Positions 1 through 8,596 of a DNA stretch of 64,000 nt are shown in pieces; the first letter of the stretch is position 1, and each line of letters starts with the position of its first letter. The stretch is taken from the NCBI GenBank assembly GCA_029580855.1, contig JAKPQH010000137.1:1-64000 (forward strand). Direction: 5' to 3'. A model generated the notes under the pieces. The model saw only the letters and a list, made by a program, of their open reading frames with translations. It was not told the origin of the DNA and did no database searches. Both the position numbers and the translations under genes were made by a program. Origin of the DNA: a bacterium. Lineage in GTDB: Bacteria > Methylomirabilota > Methylomirabilia > Methylomirabilales > 2-02-FULL-66-22.

Positions 1-232
1 CCCGCTGCCTGCCTCCGGTCCCGGTCGCCGGCGCGCCTCGCGAGCCCCTCGGACCGGCGCCACGGCCATCCGGGTCGATCCCAGCGGACACAGCAAGAAC
101 CTTGCCGCCGGATTAGGGTCCTATGCGCCGCGAAGAAACTGGACGCCGTTTCTGTTATGATATCATGTCGTGCGGTGGAGATGAACCGCGGCCGTCAGAC
201 AGGCCGTGCCTGAGTGAAAGAGGGTGCCGACG
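1..232. other. Left edge, no gene seen
   Basis: No open frame here resembles a known protein. A 10-bp palindrome, ATGATATCAT, lies near 158-167 upstream of the first gene, and a short SD-like AAAGAGG sits at 217-223 just before that gene's likely start. Nothing else could be supported. Confidence 0.5.
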
Positions 233-778
233 ATGCAATCATCTGAGTATTCTCTCAGTCATTTTTTAAGTCCAACGACGTTGGCGGGGGCGCTGATCTA
301 CGGCCTTGTCTTCTTCTTCATCGCTCTCGCACTGGCTACTGTTGTGCGGGTGCTCGCCAGGCGGACGGAGAAGCGTCTAACTGACGTAACAGCCCTTCGA
401 TTCGCCACTGCACTGACTCAGGTGCTGATCTATGGAGCGGCATTTGTTGTCTACGCCCACCTCATCCCCGAACTGCGTGCGCTTGGCACTGCCCTCCTGG
501 CGGGAGTGAGCGTCGTCTCGTTGGTCCTGGGTCTGGCCGCTCAGAGTACACTTGGAAACGTCATCTCCGGTCTGTCCATTATTCTCTACCGGTCACTTTT
601 TGTCGGAGACAATGTGCAGATCACTACACCGAAGGGACTCGCAACTGCGACGATTGAGTCGCTTTCACTTGGATATACGTTGCTGCGGGATTCGGACGGT
701 GCTGAAGTCATCGTTCCCAACAGCGTGATGGCAAGCAACGTGGTCGTTCGGATTGGCCGAAGAGAAAGCCGGACGTAG
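233..778 (+). CDS. Small MscS-family mechanosensitive channel
   Basis: This is a short inner-membrane protein of about 181 residues. The first part holds three hydrophobic segments (roughly residues 15-40, 60-80 and 85-115), and the third continues into the MscS pore-helix and beta-domain signature: VLGLAAQSTLGNVISGL, then SLFVGDNVQI, and IVPNSVMASNVVV near the end. MscS-type proteins open under membrane tension and release solutes. A GTG at 224 is also in frame, but the purine-rich AGAGG at 219-223 is better spaced for the ATG at 233. The protein lacks the long C-terminal cage of E. coli MscS and matches the short single-module type, so it may be complete. It ends 60 bp before the first decayed repeat. 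Confidence 0.8.
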   Translation: MQSSEYSLSHFLSPTTLAGALIYGLVFFFIALALATVVRVLARRTEKRLTDVTALRFATALTQVLIYGAAFVVYAHLIPELRALGTALLAGVSVVSLVLGLAAQSTLGNVISGLSIILYRSLFVGDNVQITTPKGLATATIESLSLGYTLLRDSDGAEVIVPNSVMASNVVVRIGRRESRT

Positions 779-837
779 GGGTATTGGCGTTGGCAACCAA
801 TTCCGTAAGCACCGCCTCGTCGATGCTGAACGGATAG

Positions 838-1030
838 TTGATAGGAATTTGCTTTTGGCGGCCGCGTGACGCTTCACCCGGCGCCGGCGCCGGGCGGACG
901 CCGCCGGTCCCCCGCGGGGCGGTCAGGGAGCCGTCGTGCGGGGGGTCGGCGGCGACGGCGGGCTGGAGGCGGGGAAGGGTCACCGACCGAGGGGGGCAGG
1001 ATCGTCTCGATGCCGGCGGGTGGCTCGATG
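838..1030 (-). mobile_element. Decayed IS91-type repeat, copy A
   Basis: This copy begins with the shared core (ATAGGAATTTGCTTTTGG followed by GCGGCCGC, running to TTCACCC). It continues into about 140 bp (892-1029) that reappear at 7457-7596. It lacks the transposase C-terminal module found in copies B, C and D. Orientation follows those copies, where the transposase-like frame runs on the minus strand. Calling it IS91-derived rests on copy D at 21.7-22.1 kb; the repeat relationship itself is seen directly. Confidence 0.6.
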
Positions 1031-1144
1031 AAAATCACCGGTTTTAGATATGCCAGTGGGCGGGATGAGTGCACTTCGGCATGTCGCCGGAGCTGGCGAT
1101 AAGGCGGCGAGTGCGCAGCGGCCGGATAGCAGACCCGGTGGGTT

Positions 1145-1345
1145 TCAGCAGGGGTTTATTTTTCGGGATCGTTTTCGATAGCTGGAGCCCTCCAGGATCA
1201 GGATTTCGGAGTTGTAGACGAGCCGGTCGGCGGTGGCGGTGACGACCGTGGTGGAGTCGAAGATGGTTCCCCAGTCGGCAAACGGCAGGTTGGTGGTAAA
1301 TCAGGGTTGATTTCCGCTCATGCCGTTGGCTGATGACTTGTTGAA
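1145..1345 (-). pseudogene. istB: IS21 helper ATPase IstB, C-terminal remnant
   Basis: Read on the minus strand, this stretch gives the C-terminal tail of an IS21-family IstB: VISQRHERKSTLI, then TTNLPFADWGTIFDSTTV, then ADRLVYNSEILILEG, ending SYRKRSRK and a TGA at 1145-1147. The pieces VISQR...STLI and TTNLPF lie in different frames because of one extra T near 1297-1300. The gene is therefore a broken fragment lacking the Walker motifs. No istA was seen. Upstream the similarity stops at a palindrome with IS21-like ends. Confidence 0.75.
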
Positions 1346-1348
1346 ACT

Positions 1349-1396
1349 TGTCACATCTCGATTAGCGATTAACTAATCCTTAATCGTGATGTGACA
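1349..1396. repeat. 48-bp palindrome resembling IS21 terminal repeats
   Basis: TGTCACATCtCGATTA at 1349-1364 is matched by TAATCGtGATGTGACA at 1381-1396, with one T/T mismatch, around a 16-bp centre that itself holds CGATTA/TAATC repeats. TGT...ACA ends with several short subrepeats are typical of IS21-family termini. It abuts the broken istB end, so it may be two element ends brought together. Confidence 0.6.
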
Positions 1397-1491
1397 CTAT
1401 TCCTTAAATTTTTGCAACAGGAGGGTCGAGGCAACCCACATTTCATAGGCGACCACTATGATTTTGTCCGGTGTGGCGGCACCGTTCCGGA

Positions 1492-3540
1492 TCAGTCACC
1501 CAGCTTGCGCAACGTCCATCTGAGCGTCTTCTTGACCGACTTCTCCGGCAGCAACCAGCCGAGGCCGACCCCCGCAGCGCACCCGGAGCCTTTCGCCGTT
1601 GAGAGGTCCAGTTCGCTCCGACCGTCGGTCCAGGAGTGCTCGCCGTGCAGGACGCGCTGCGTCCCGTCGTACGCGAGCAGGTCCTCGGGGATGTGGGCGA
1701 ACACTGCGTGCGGGAAGTTGCCGAGCGATCGGACCTCGGCGGTGCCCGCGCAGTTGTACTCCACCCGTCCGTCATCGACCTTCTTGGCGGAGTAGGTCCA
1801 GGGGATCGTGAAGGTGTGCGTGGCGGCAGGATTGCCAGGGTCCATGGGGTCGCGGTCCGTGAAGAGGAAATGATAGCGGTTGTGGTTGGCGTACGTCCTG
1901 AGCCTGACGTTGACCGGCAACCCCCCTCGCTTCTCGGCGTGCCACGTTTTCATCTCCGAGAACTCGTGACTGCCCATCCTCGAGGTGTATACCGTCTTCT
2001 TCGATCCGGTGAAGCTGTCCTTCAGCTCGACCTGCACGCCCCACGCGGTGTAGTAGCGGATCCCTTTCGGGCCGACCACCTCGTCCGCACGCTTCTCCAT
2101 CCGAGTCTTGCCTTTCTCCAATCTCGCCTTCTGTTCCTCATTTGCACCTGGGGTGCCGCTCGGCCGCGGCTGGGCGATCATCTTCTCGATGGTCTCGAGC
2201 ATAACCCTGAAGGGCTGGACGTCGCCGGCGGGCTGGCGCGCCACGGGCTTCGTCGTCGCTGTGAACCGGTAGTCGAGGGTCCCCGCGAGGTGCTCCTCCG
2301 TTGTAACGGTCATGTCGCCCGCCGCCTGAACGTCCTTCTTGTCGTGCCGAATCTGCTCATGATATTCGACCTCTAGTGCCCACCCGATCCGTTTGATCAC
2401 GAGGTCCTTGGTGAACTCCTCGCTGGGGTTTGGCTCCCGAAGCGGGCCCACGTACGTGTCATCCGTGCGGTCACCCTGGTGGTCGGCCGAGATCCGGAAC
2501 TCGGGACACCTGTCCTCCTCGTCCTTGCCCTTGTGGTTGTGGAGGAGGCCTTTCTTGATCTCGTACTTGCCTTTGGCGTCGGCGGTCGCCTCCCACTTCG
2601 TTCCGTCCTTGGGGTCGACGACTGTCACCTTGGCGCCGTTGGCGGGCTTGCGCCCGTCGGCGTCCTCGAGCCAGACCGTGCCCTTGAGCTTGGCGTAAAA
2701 CCCCTCGATGTACTCCTGCGCATGGGAGAGTCCGTACTGCTTGGCGAGATCGAGGTAGTGCCTGTGGCCGATGTCCTTCTTGAGGCAGAGTGTGTCCTTG
2801 AGGTACTCCTCCATCATGGGGGTGGCTTCCTGGTCCCGGATGCCGATCAGCCCGAAGAACTCGCACGGCCTGCGGACGCACTTCTCGACCTCCGCGAGCC
2901 ACTCGTCCACGTAGGGGTTGACGTCCAACGCGTGCTTGCCGCCTTTGACGAACGCGGAGCGGGGAAGCGCGTAGCTCTCGAAATCCCCCTCGATGTAGTG
3001 ACCTTGTACCCCGGCGACCGTCCGGCTCTCCACGCCGACCCACAGCCACTTGTTCTCCAGATCGTTGATCGAGTAGCGCATCTGTTTGCGGACCCGATCC
3101 CGGATGATCTCGCGGTCGAACTTGTTTGCGACCGCTGCTTCCCAGAGGGGCATGCCGTAGCGCTGGACCCGGACGCAGACGGTGCCGTAGTTGTCACCAG
3201 CCTCGTCGAAGCGCAGGAGCATTCGCGCCCCCAGATCGACGGTGTAATCCCCCGACATCTGGGCGTCCTGCGCGAGGTCGCCGAAGAGCCTCTGGAAGTA
3301 CGGGTTCCTCTCGCCGGCCTCGAGCGCGAGGGCGTTCGCCCTCTCGCGATCGGCAGCCTTCACCTGCAGCCAATGCACGTACGGCCCGACGTCGTGCTTC
3401 GAGACCGGTTTCGGCCTGTCGAGCTCGTCCCTTATCTTCTTGTTCAGCTTGTCGTACTCGGCCTGGAAGTCGGTGGCGCGAGCGAGCCAAGGAGCGCACA
3501 ACAACCCGATGCAGGTGACAGCAATGCCGAAAATGCGCAT
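1492..3540 (-). CDS. Large secreted protein of unknown function
   Basis: The 682-residue product begins with a standard signal peptide (MRIFGIAVTCIGLLC, cleavage probably after ARA near residue 22). Residues 60-270 look mixed alpha/beta, and there is a short Cys-containing stretch near 235-245. Residues about 287-360 read as a carboxypeptidase-regulatory-like (Ig-type) beta domain: GTVWLEDADGRKPANGAKV followed by an alternating Asp/Lys-rich stretch. The rest is polar with few hydrophobic stretches, so the protein is likely periplasmic or extracellular. I do not recognise an enzyme family. It stands alone between the IS21 remnant and repeat B. A 415-residue frame on the other strand (2479-3726) is a high-GC shadow. 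Confidence 0.7.
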   Translation of the reverse strand: MRIFGIAVTCIGLLCAPWLARATDFQAEYDKLNKKIRDELDRPKPVSKHDVGPYVHWLQVKAADRERANALALEAGERNPYFQRLFGDLAQDAQMSGDYTVDLGARMLLRFDEAGDNYGTVCVRVQRYGMPLWEAAVANKFDREIIRDRVRKQMRYSINDLENKWLWVGVESRTVAGVQGHYIEGDFESYALPRSAFVKGGKHALDVNPYVDEWLAEVEKCVRRPCEFFGLIGIRDQEATPMMEEYLKDTLCLKKDIGHRHYLDLAKQYGLSHAQEYIEGFYAKLKGTVWLEDADGRKPANGAKVTVVDPKDGTKWEATADAKGKYEIKKGLLHNHKGKDEEDRCPEFRISADHQGDRTDDTYVGPLREPNPSEEFTKDLVIKRIGWALEVEYHEQIRHDKKDVQAAGDMTVTTEEHLAGTLDYRFTATTKPVARQPAGDVQPFRVMLETIEKMIAQPRPSGTPGANEEQKARLEKGKTRMEKRADEVVGPKGIRYYTAWGVQVELKDSFTGSKKTVYTSRMGSHEFSEMKTWHAEKRGGLPVNVRLRTYANHNRYHFLFTDRDPMDPGNPAATHTFTIPWTYSAKKVDDGRVEYNCAGTAEVRSLGNFPHAVFAHIPEDLLAYDGTQRVLHGEHSWTDGRSELDLSTAKGSGCAAGVGLGWLLPEKSVKKTLRWTLRKLGD

Positions 3541-3648
3541 GGCGACCTCACCTTTTCACGAGTTCGACCCTTCGATCTTTTTTGCGCCCCGCATGGAATC
3601 GCCGGTTTCGGACTCGGGATCGACGTTTCCCACCACGAAAAGAAAAAG

Positions 3649-3918
3649 GTGATAGGAATTTGCTTTTGGCGGCCGCGCGACGCTTCACCCGCCGCCGGCC
3701 CCCCGGGCCCGCCCCCCTGGGGCTGACCGGCCCGGGGGTACGCGGCGACCGGCAGCCCCCCGTCGGGGCGGAGTATCCACCGTACCCGTGGGCGCGGTCA
3801 AGCGGCGAAATGAGACCGGCCGCCGGCCCCTCGCCCGCCGCGAAGCCCTCGACGTGCCGCGTCAGGCCCGGGGGCCGCTTCGACCGGTCGATGATCGTCC
3901 CGGTGCGGCCGTGGTACC
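3649..3918 (-). mobile_element. Decayed IS91-type repeat, copy B
   Basis: In the transposase direction (minus strand) this copy starts at the palindrome GTGGTACCAC (3911-3920). It then encodes YHGRTGTIIDRSKRPPGLT, EGFAAGEGPAA and RAHGYGGYSAPTGG, and ends in the shared core with GCGGCCGC. The residues RYHxxTGTxxxRSK and a later Y-G-x-Y-S resemble the C-terminal part of IS91-family transposases (typical form RYYGWYSN). It is directly joined to the broken corrinoid gene. Confidence 0.6.
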
Positions 3919-4214
3919 ACGGTGCCGATGACCACCACGCCGGTGCTCTCTGCCTGCGCGCCCACACGCTTGATCTCTTCCTCAACTATTGGTGTGGCCG
4001 CGCTCATGGCGTCGGCGCCACCAACCAGATCCGGCAGGGACAGGTCGCCGCGGTTGAAGCCATCGCCGATCTCGCGAATCGCCTCGGTCATCGCGGCCAG
4101 TATCTCGGTAGGTGCTATGCTTGCCGCAATGGCGTTTCGGGCCGCTTCTGCCGAGGCTTCGGGGTCGTAATCCAGTATTGCCTTCTTCAACTGTTCGAGG
4201 ATTGCGTTGGCCAT
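3918..4214 (-). pseudogene. Methyltransferase corrinoid protein, truncated
   Basis: Residues 1-99 are the helical cap (B12-binding-2) domain of the MtaC/MtbC type of corrinoid protein that shuttles methyl groups between methyltransferases. Typical pieces are ILEQLKKAILDYDPEA, AIREIGDGFNRGDLSLPDL and the start of the cobalamin-binding Rossmann domain, TGVVVIGTV. In intact relatives this is followed by G-D-x-H-x-I-G with the cobalt-ligand His. Here the frame runs straight into repeat B, so the His and the whole B12 domain are missing. The start has a good SD (GGAGGGAGAAAG). No methyltransferase partner is in the window. Confidence 0.8.
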
Positions 4215-4465
4215 AGTCTTTCTCCCTCCTTAGCTGGCACGGGTGACTCCCGCGTGCCTTCCTCCATGGTATAACCGGTTGGCGCTGCTGATTGCGCCCG
4301 CCGATGGTCCGCTGCCATTGTAGGTGTTGGCTTTGACGTGTGTAATAGCACAACCCGACTGGCGGTCGGCGCTACATGGTTGCGTCAATCGCGCCTGAAT
4401 GCTCGGATGCCATGAGGTTGACTTGCCCCATCGTCTTGAGTCCTGGCGTTGCAGCCTGTCCGGGC

Positions 4466-5714
4466 TCATTGTGCTCCACATGAGGTGCGGTCGCATTCCA
4501 GTATGGCATGCATCAGCACGTTGGCGCCCGCGGCGAGCTCTTCTTCACGCGCCTCCTCCAGTTCGTTGTGGCTGATACCGTCCACGCAAGGCATGAAGAC
4601 CATCGCGGTTGGCGTCACGCTGGAGACGTTCACTGCATCGTGCCCGGGACCGGAGACGATGTCGCGGTGCCTGTAGCCCAGTCGCTGGGCGGCCTCCCGG
4701 ACCAGGCGCACGCAATTCTCGTTGAAGCGGGTGGGTTTGAGGTCAAGCACGCATTCTGAGGTCAGCTCTGTCCGCGTCTGCTCGGCAACCCGGACGATCA
4801 TGGATTCGAACTCCCGGTGCATCTGGAGCAGCGTCGCTCCGTCAGGGTGGCGGAGGTCCACGGTGAAAAACACATGCCCGGGGATGACATTGCGCGAGTT
4901 GGGTCGGACGTCCACCAGGCCAACGGTCCCCATACCTGCGGGGGCGTGGCCCAGGGCGATGCGGTTGACGCCGAGGGTGGCCTGGGCGCAGGCGAGCATG
5001 ACATCGCGCCGGTTGGGCATCGGCGTGCTGCCGGCATGGGCATCGGTTCCCTTTGCGTTCACCTCATACCAGCGCTGGCCCTGAGCGCCGGTGGCCACGC
5101 CGATGGTGATGCCCTCGTGGTCAAGGATGGGACCCTGTTCGATGTGCAGTTCAAAATATGCTGCCAACGGGTGCTCACCTACGCGGGAGTCGCGGAGATA
5201 GCCGATCCGTTCCAGCTCTCCCTTGAAGGTATGCCCGTTGCGGTCCCGAAGGGCATGTGCGTACTCCGTGGTGTAAATGCCGACGAAGACCCCGGAGGCG
5301 ATCATGGTGGGTGGGAAACGGGAGCCTTCCTCATTGGTCCAATTGATCAGCTCCAGGGGTGAGGTAGTCACCACGCCGCGCCCGTGCAGCGTTCGCATCA
5401 TTTTCAAGTCCGGCAAGCACGCCGGCGATGCCGTCGAACTTGCCGCCGGATGGCTGCGTATCCAGATGGCTGCCAAAGCCAATCGGCGCCAGACGGTTGT
5501 CGCGACCCTCCCTGCGGGCGAAGATGGTGCCGACCTCATCCACGGAGATCTCGCAGCCGAGGGCACGGCCCTGCGCCGCCAGCCAGTCGCGCGCCTCCTT
5601 ATCGGCATCGCTGAGCGTGAGATGTGTGACGCCGCCTCCCGGGGTTCCGCCGAAGCGCGCCGTCTCACCGACGGTGGACCAAAGCCGGGTGCCGTTTACC
5701 CTGAGCGATTGCAT
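4466..5714 (-). pseudogene. Carbamoylase/allantoate amidohydrolase-like M20 hydrolase, frameshifted
   Basis: The gene encodes a Zn-dependent amidase of the M20 hydantoinase/carbamoylase family, which hydrolyses N-carbamoyl amino acids or allantoate. The first frame (from 5714) carries GFGSHLDTQPSGGKFDGIAG with the metal-ligand His and Asp. The second frame carries NWTNEEGSRF (catalytic Glu pair), AYFELHIEQGPILD, the lid motif GTDAHAGSTPM and GPGHDAVNVS. The frames join at a run of four T (5401-5404): removing one base gives GLE-MM-RTLHGRG and restores the whole protein at about 415 residues. It is divergent from an MFS permease. Either the gene is recently inactivated or the base is a sequence error. 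Confidence 0.85.
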
Positions 5715-5807
5715 CTTGCTTCCTTCTTGAGTCGGGTCCCATGCCGACCGCTGTACTATGTCTTATCGGGATGGTTGTGAGCAAGGGGTGACCCGAACAA
5801 TTCAACG

Positions 5808-5842
5808 TTGCCTGACATGAAGTAATCCATTACTGGTACAAT
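5808..5842 (+). promoter_or_regulatory. Promoter with palindromic operator for the MFS gene
   Basis: An extended -10 (TGGTACAAT, hexamer TACAAT at 5837-5842) lies 35 bp before the MFS start, with weak -35 candidates TTGCCT (5808) or CTGACA (5812). A perfect 14-bp palindrome, AGTAATCCATTACT, occupies 5821-5834, the spacer between them, where a bound repressor would block RNA polymerase. The regulator is not identifiable in the window. Confidence 0.5.
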
Positions 5843-5876
5843 GCGGCATCGTTCGGGCCTGAATAAGGAGACGCTG

Positions 5877-7133
5877 ATGAACCGGGAGAGGGTGAAGAGA
5901 CCGAGGATTTTCTATGGATACTGGCTGGTGCTGGTTACATTCATCTTTACCTTTCTCGCGATAGGCTGCGGGTCGTTTGCTTTCAGCCTGTTCGTCACGC
6001 CGCTTCAGGAGACGCTGGGGTGGAGTCGCGGCCAGATAATGCTGGCGTTCACCATCTTCTTCGTGACGATGGGATTGGTCTCGCCGTTTGTGGGCAGGGT
6101 TGCCGACCGGCGTGGAGCCCGACTGGTCATCCCGCTGGGTGGGGTGGTCATGGGGTTGGGCTTCGTGGTGGTGAGCCGTATGTCCGACCTCTGGCTCTTC
6201 TATCTGGGATACGTTCTGGTTGGCTCCGGGGCCGCCGGCATGGGCCAGGTCCCCTGCAGCGTGGTCATCTCTCACTGGTTCAAGAAGCGCCGGGGCACGG
6301 CGATAGGGCTGATGGCGGCCGGGGTCGGGGCGGGAGGCATACTCGCACCGCTCATCAGCGCCATTATGACCAGCCAGGGCTGGCGCGCAGCCTACATGGC
6401 AATGGCGGTGATGATCTGGGCCCTGGTCATACCGCTGGGCTCTCTGGTGGTGCGCACGCGCCCGTCTGAGATGGGAATGTATCCTGATGGAGAGCCGATT
6501 CCTCCCGGCGCCGCGCTGGAGCCGCCGGCGGCGCTGAGCGGCATCCCGTTGAGCAAGGCAGCCACCACCAGCACGTTCATACTGATAGCGTTGTCTTTCT
6601 TTGCTGGCTCGTTTGCCAGCATGGGCCTGGTGCAGGCCCCGGTGCCTTTCCTGCAGGATATCGGCTTCCCTATTCTAACAGCGGCAGCGGCATTGAGCGC
6701 CGTGGGCATTGGCAGCGGATTGGGGAAGATAATCTTCGGCTGGCTCTGTGACAAGATGCACCCGCGGTTTGGCTGGGCAATCGGCCAGGCGATGATGGCC
6801 ATATCGGTGGTTGTACTGCTTGGCATCAGTGCAGAGTCGTCCAGTGCGCCTATCTGGGCGTACGCCTTGCTGGCAGGCTTCGGCATGGGGGCGTGGTTGC
6901 CCACGCTTTCCATACTCGCCAGCAGGAATTTCGGACTGGCGTATTATGGCGCTGTCTTTGGCGCACTCAACCTGGTGCAGAGTAGCGGTACTGCCACCGG
7001 CCCCTATTTCGCCGGATTGATGTACGATGCCCTGGGCACGTATTACTGGACGTTTGCCACTTATGGCGTGATGTTGCTCATCGGCATACCGCTGATACTC
7101 ATGGCGAGAAAGCCCTCAAGGATAGACTCCTGA
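5877..7133 (+). CDS. MFS permease (monocarboxylate/oxalate-formate type)
   Basis: The 418-residue product has twelve hydrophobic segments and the N-terminal pattern RPRIFYGYWLVLV common to the oxalate:formate/monocarboxylate porter group. The MFS loop-2/3 signature appears as GRVADRRGARLV, and a second copy in the C-terminal half as GWLCDKMHPRFG. The ATG at 5877 is chosen because AAGGAG (5865-5870) sits six bases upstream; a longer frame from 5841 lacks an SD. It is transcribed divergently from the carbamoylase gene, so its substrate may be a carbamoyl or ureido compound or the acid released from it (inference). Confidence 0.85.
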   Translation: MNRERVKRPRIFYGYWLVLVTFIFTFLAIGCGSFAFSLFVTPLQETLGWSRGQIMLAFTIFFVTMGLVSPFVGRVADRRGARLVIPLGGVVMGLGFVVVSRMSDLWLFYLGYVLVGSGAAGMGQVPCSVVISHWFKKRRGTAIGLMAAGVGAGGILAPLISAIMTSQGWRAAYMAMAVMIWALVIPLGSLVVRTRPSEMGMYPDGEPIPPGAALEPPAALSGIPLSKAATTSTFILIALSFFAGSFASMGLVQAPVPFLQDIGFPILTAAAALSAVGIGSGLGKIIFGWLCDKMHPRFGWAIGQAMMAISVVVLLGISAESSSAPIWAYALLAGFGMGAWLPTLSILASRNFGLAYYGAVFGALNLVQSSGTATGPYFAGLMYDALGTYYWTFATYGVMLLIGIPLILMARKPSRIDS

Positions 7134-7265
7134 CAGGCTGGACCGATAGGGAGGACCGCGCTCCGGCATTTTGGTGATGCCGTATGGCATCCGGTTGTTG
7201 CCACGTGCCATGATTCGGAAATGGGCCGTAATTCGGACTGGCGCACGTTGTCCGCTGATGCTAGA

Positions 7266-7597
7266 GGTGATACGAATTTACTTTTGGCGGCCGCGCGACG
7301 ATGCGAGGTGATGGCGGTGCCGAAACCCCCGGCCCCTGGCTCCCGTCCTCTGGGGCCAGCCGGTCCGGGGGCACGCGGCGACCGGCATCCCCCCGTCGGG
7401 GCGGAGTATCCACCGTACCCGTGGGCGCGGTCAAGCGACGAAAGGAGACCGGCCGCCGGGCGGACGCCGCCGGTCCCCCGCGGGGGGGTCACGGAGCCGT
7501 CGGGCGGGGGGTCGGCGGCGACGGCGGGCGGGGGCGGGGAAGGGCCACCGGCCGAGGGGGGCAGGATCGTCTCGCTGCCGGCGGGGGGCTCGCTGGA
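7266..7597 (-). mobile_element. Decayed IS91-type repeat, copy C, core side
   Basis: This stretch starts with a diverged core (GGTGATACGAATTTACTTTTGG then GCGGCCGC, split at base 20 here only for description). A module shared with copy B follows (about 7340-7460, encoding on the minus strand RAHGYGGYSAPTGG), then the 140-bp module shared with copy A (7457-7596). It shows that modules A and B belong to one longer element. No intact frame is present. Confidence 0.6.
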
Positions 7598-7877
7598 GGC
7601 GTTATCGTGCGCTCAGCCGCACGGCGATGATCCGCATCGCGCTGCCACACCCCGGACCGCGGAGCGGCTCGACGTCAGACCCCGGCCTGATGCGCCGGGC
7701 CCAGGCCCGCTGGGCCGCACCGGGGGCGACGTCACGGCAGGCCGCCATGGGACCGGACGCCGAAACGGATACCCGATCGTCCGCCTGCGCGTTCCGCCGG
7801 TTCCCCCGGCTCGCGTTGCTGTCCCAGCCGTCGGCGCGCCCCAGGGGCTCCCCCGCGTTCGGGAGGGGCGCGGGGCG

Positions 7878-8022
7878 CGCCGCCGGCCCCTCGCCCGCCG
7901 CGAAGCCCTCGCCGTGCCGCGTCAGGCCCGGGGGCCGCTTCGACCGGTCGATGCTCGTCCCGGTGCGGCCGTGGTACCGCACCGTCACCAGCGAGAACGG
8001 GGAGCGGCGGAGGTGGGGAGGG
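7878..8022 (-). mobile_element. Decayed IS91-type repeat, copy C, transposase C-terminal module
   Basis: On the minus strand this encodes RSPFSLVTVRYHGRTGTS, IDRSKRPPGLTRHGEG and FAAGEGPAA, the same module as in copies B and D. It extends about 35 bp further upstream than copy B. About 280 bp of unrelated GC-rich DNA separates it from the core side of copy C, so this copy is itself rearranged. Confidence 0.6.
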
Positions 8023-8272
8023 ACATTCCCGAGGGCCCCCCGGTCTGCACGACCATGCGGCTGCCGGGGACGGCCGTCGGGGCCTTCCCCGCTGCGCGGA
8101 CCCGCGTCGTCCGGGCCGCGGCGGCACCCTGGCTGCGCTTCCCGAGGCGCCGGTGGTCCGGCCGGCCAGATCCGCGACGCCTCGTCGGCGCGGTGACGCC
8201 GTCCGGGCGCTGGGGACCCGGGGCCCCGCCCGCACCGCCACCCCGCTCCGGGATTGGCGGAGGCGTTTCCAC

Positions 8273-8590
8273 TTTCGCACCGTCCCTCATCGGATCGCCA
8301 ACCTGGACAAGGACAAGGGACTGCGGTATCTCGGCCGGGCGTACGGCGATCCCCACGATGCGTTGAACGAGTTCGTCTCCAACGCGGCGGACGAGTACGC
8401 GCAGGCGGGATTGGCGGGGCGGACGATTCACATCCCGCTTCCGCCGGAGCGGGCGTACACCCCAGATCGTTGTCTCGGACGATGGACGGGGGCTGACACG
8501 GCATCGGCTGGAGGCCGTCGCCGGGTATCTGTGCGAATCCGAGAAGGACGTCCTGTTCGGAGCCGACAGGATCGTCGAGGGACCCGACCG
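8273..8590 (+). pseudogene. Hsp90-like (GHKL) ATPase fragment, frameshifted
   Basis: The first frame gives HRIANLDKDKGLRYLGRAYG, then the N-box DALNEFVSNAADEYAQAG. After a frameshift near 8455-8465 a second frame gives PQIVVSDDGRGLTRHRLEAV, which contains the G1 box (S-D-D-G-R-G) of GHKL ATPases. Together they form the ATP-binding half of an HATPase_c_3-type protein. The rest is missing: the sequence runs into the 3' end of the oppositely oriented nucleotidyltransferase gene. The upstream edge is repeat C. Stand-alone proteins of this kind occur in defence and chaperone contexts; the fragment cannot tell which. Confidence 0.65.
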
Positions 8591-8596
8591 CCCGCG

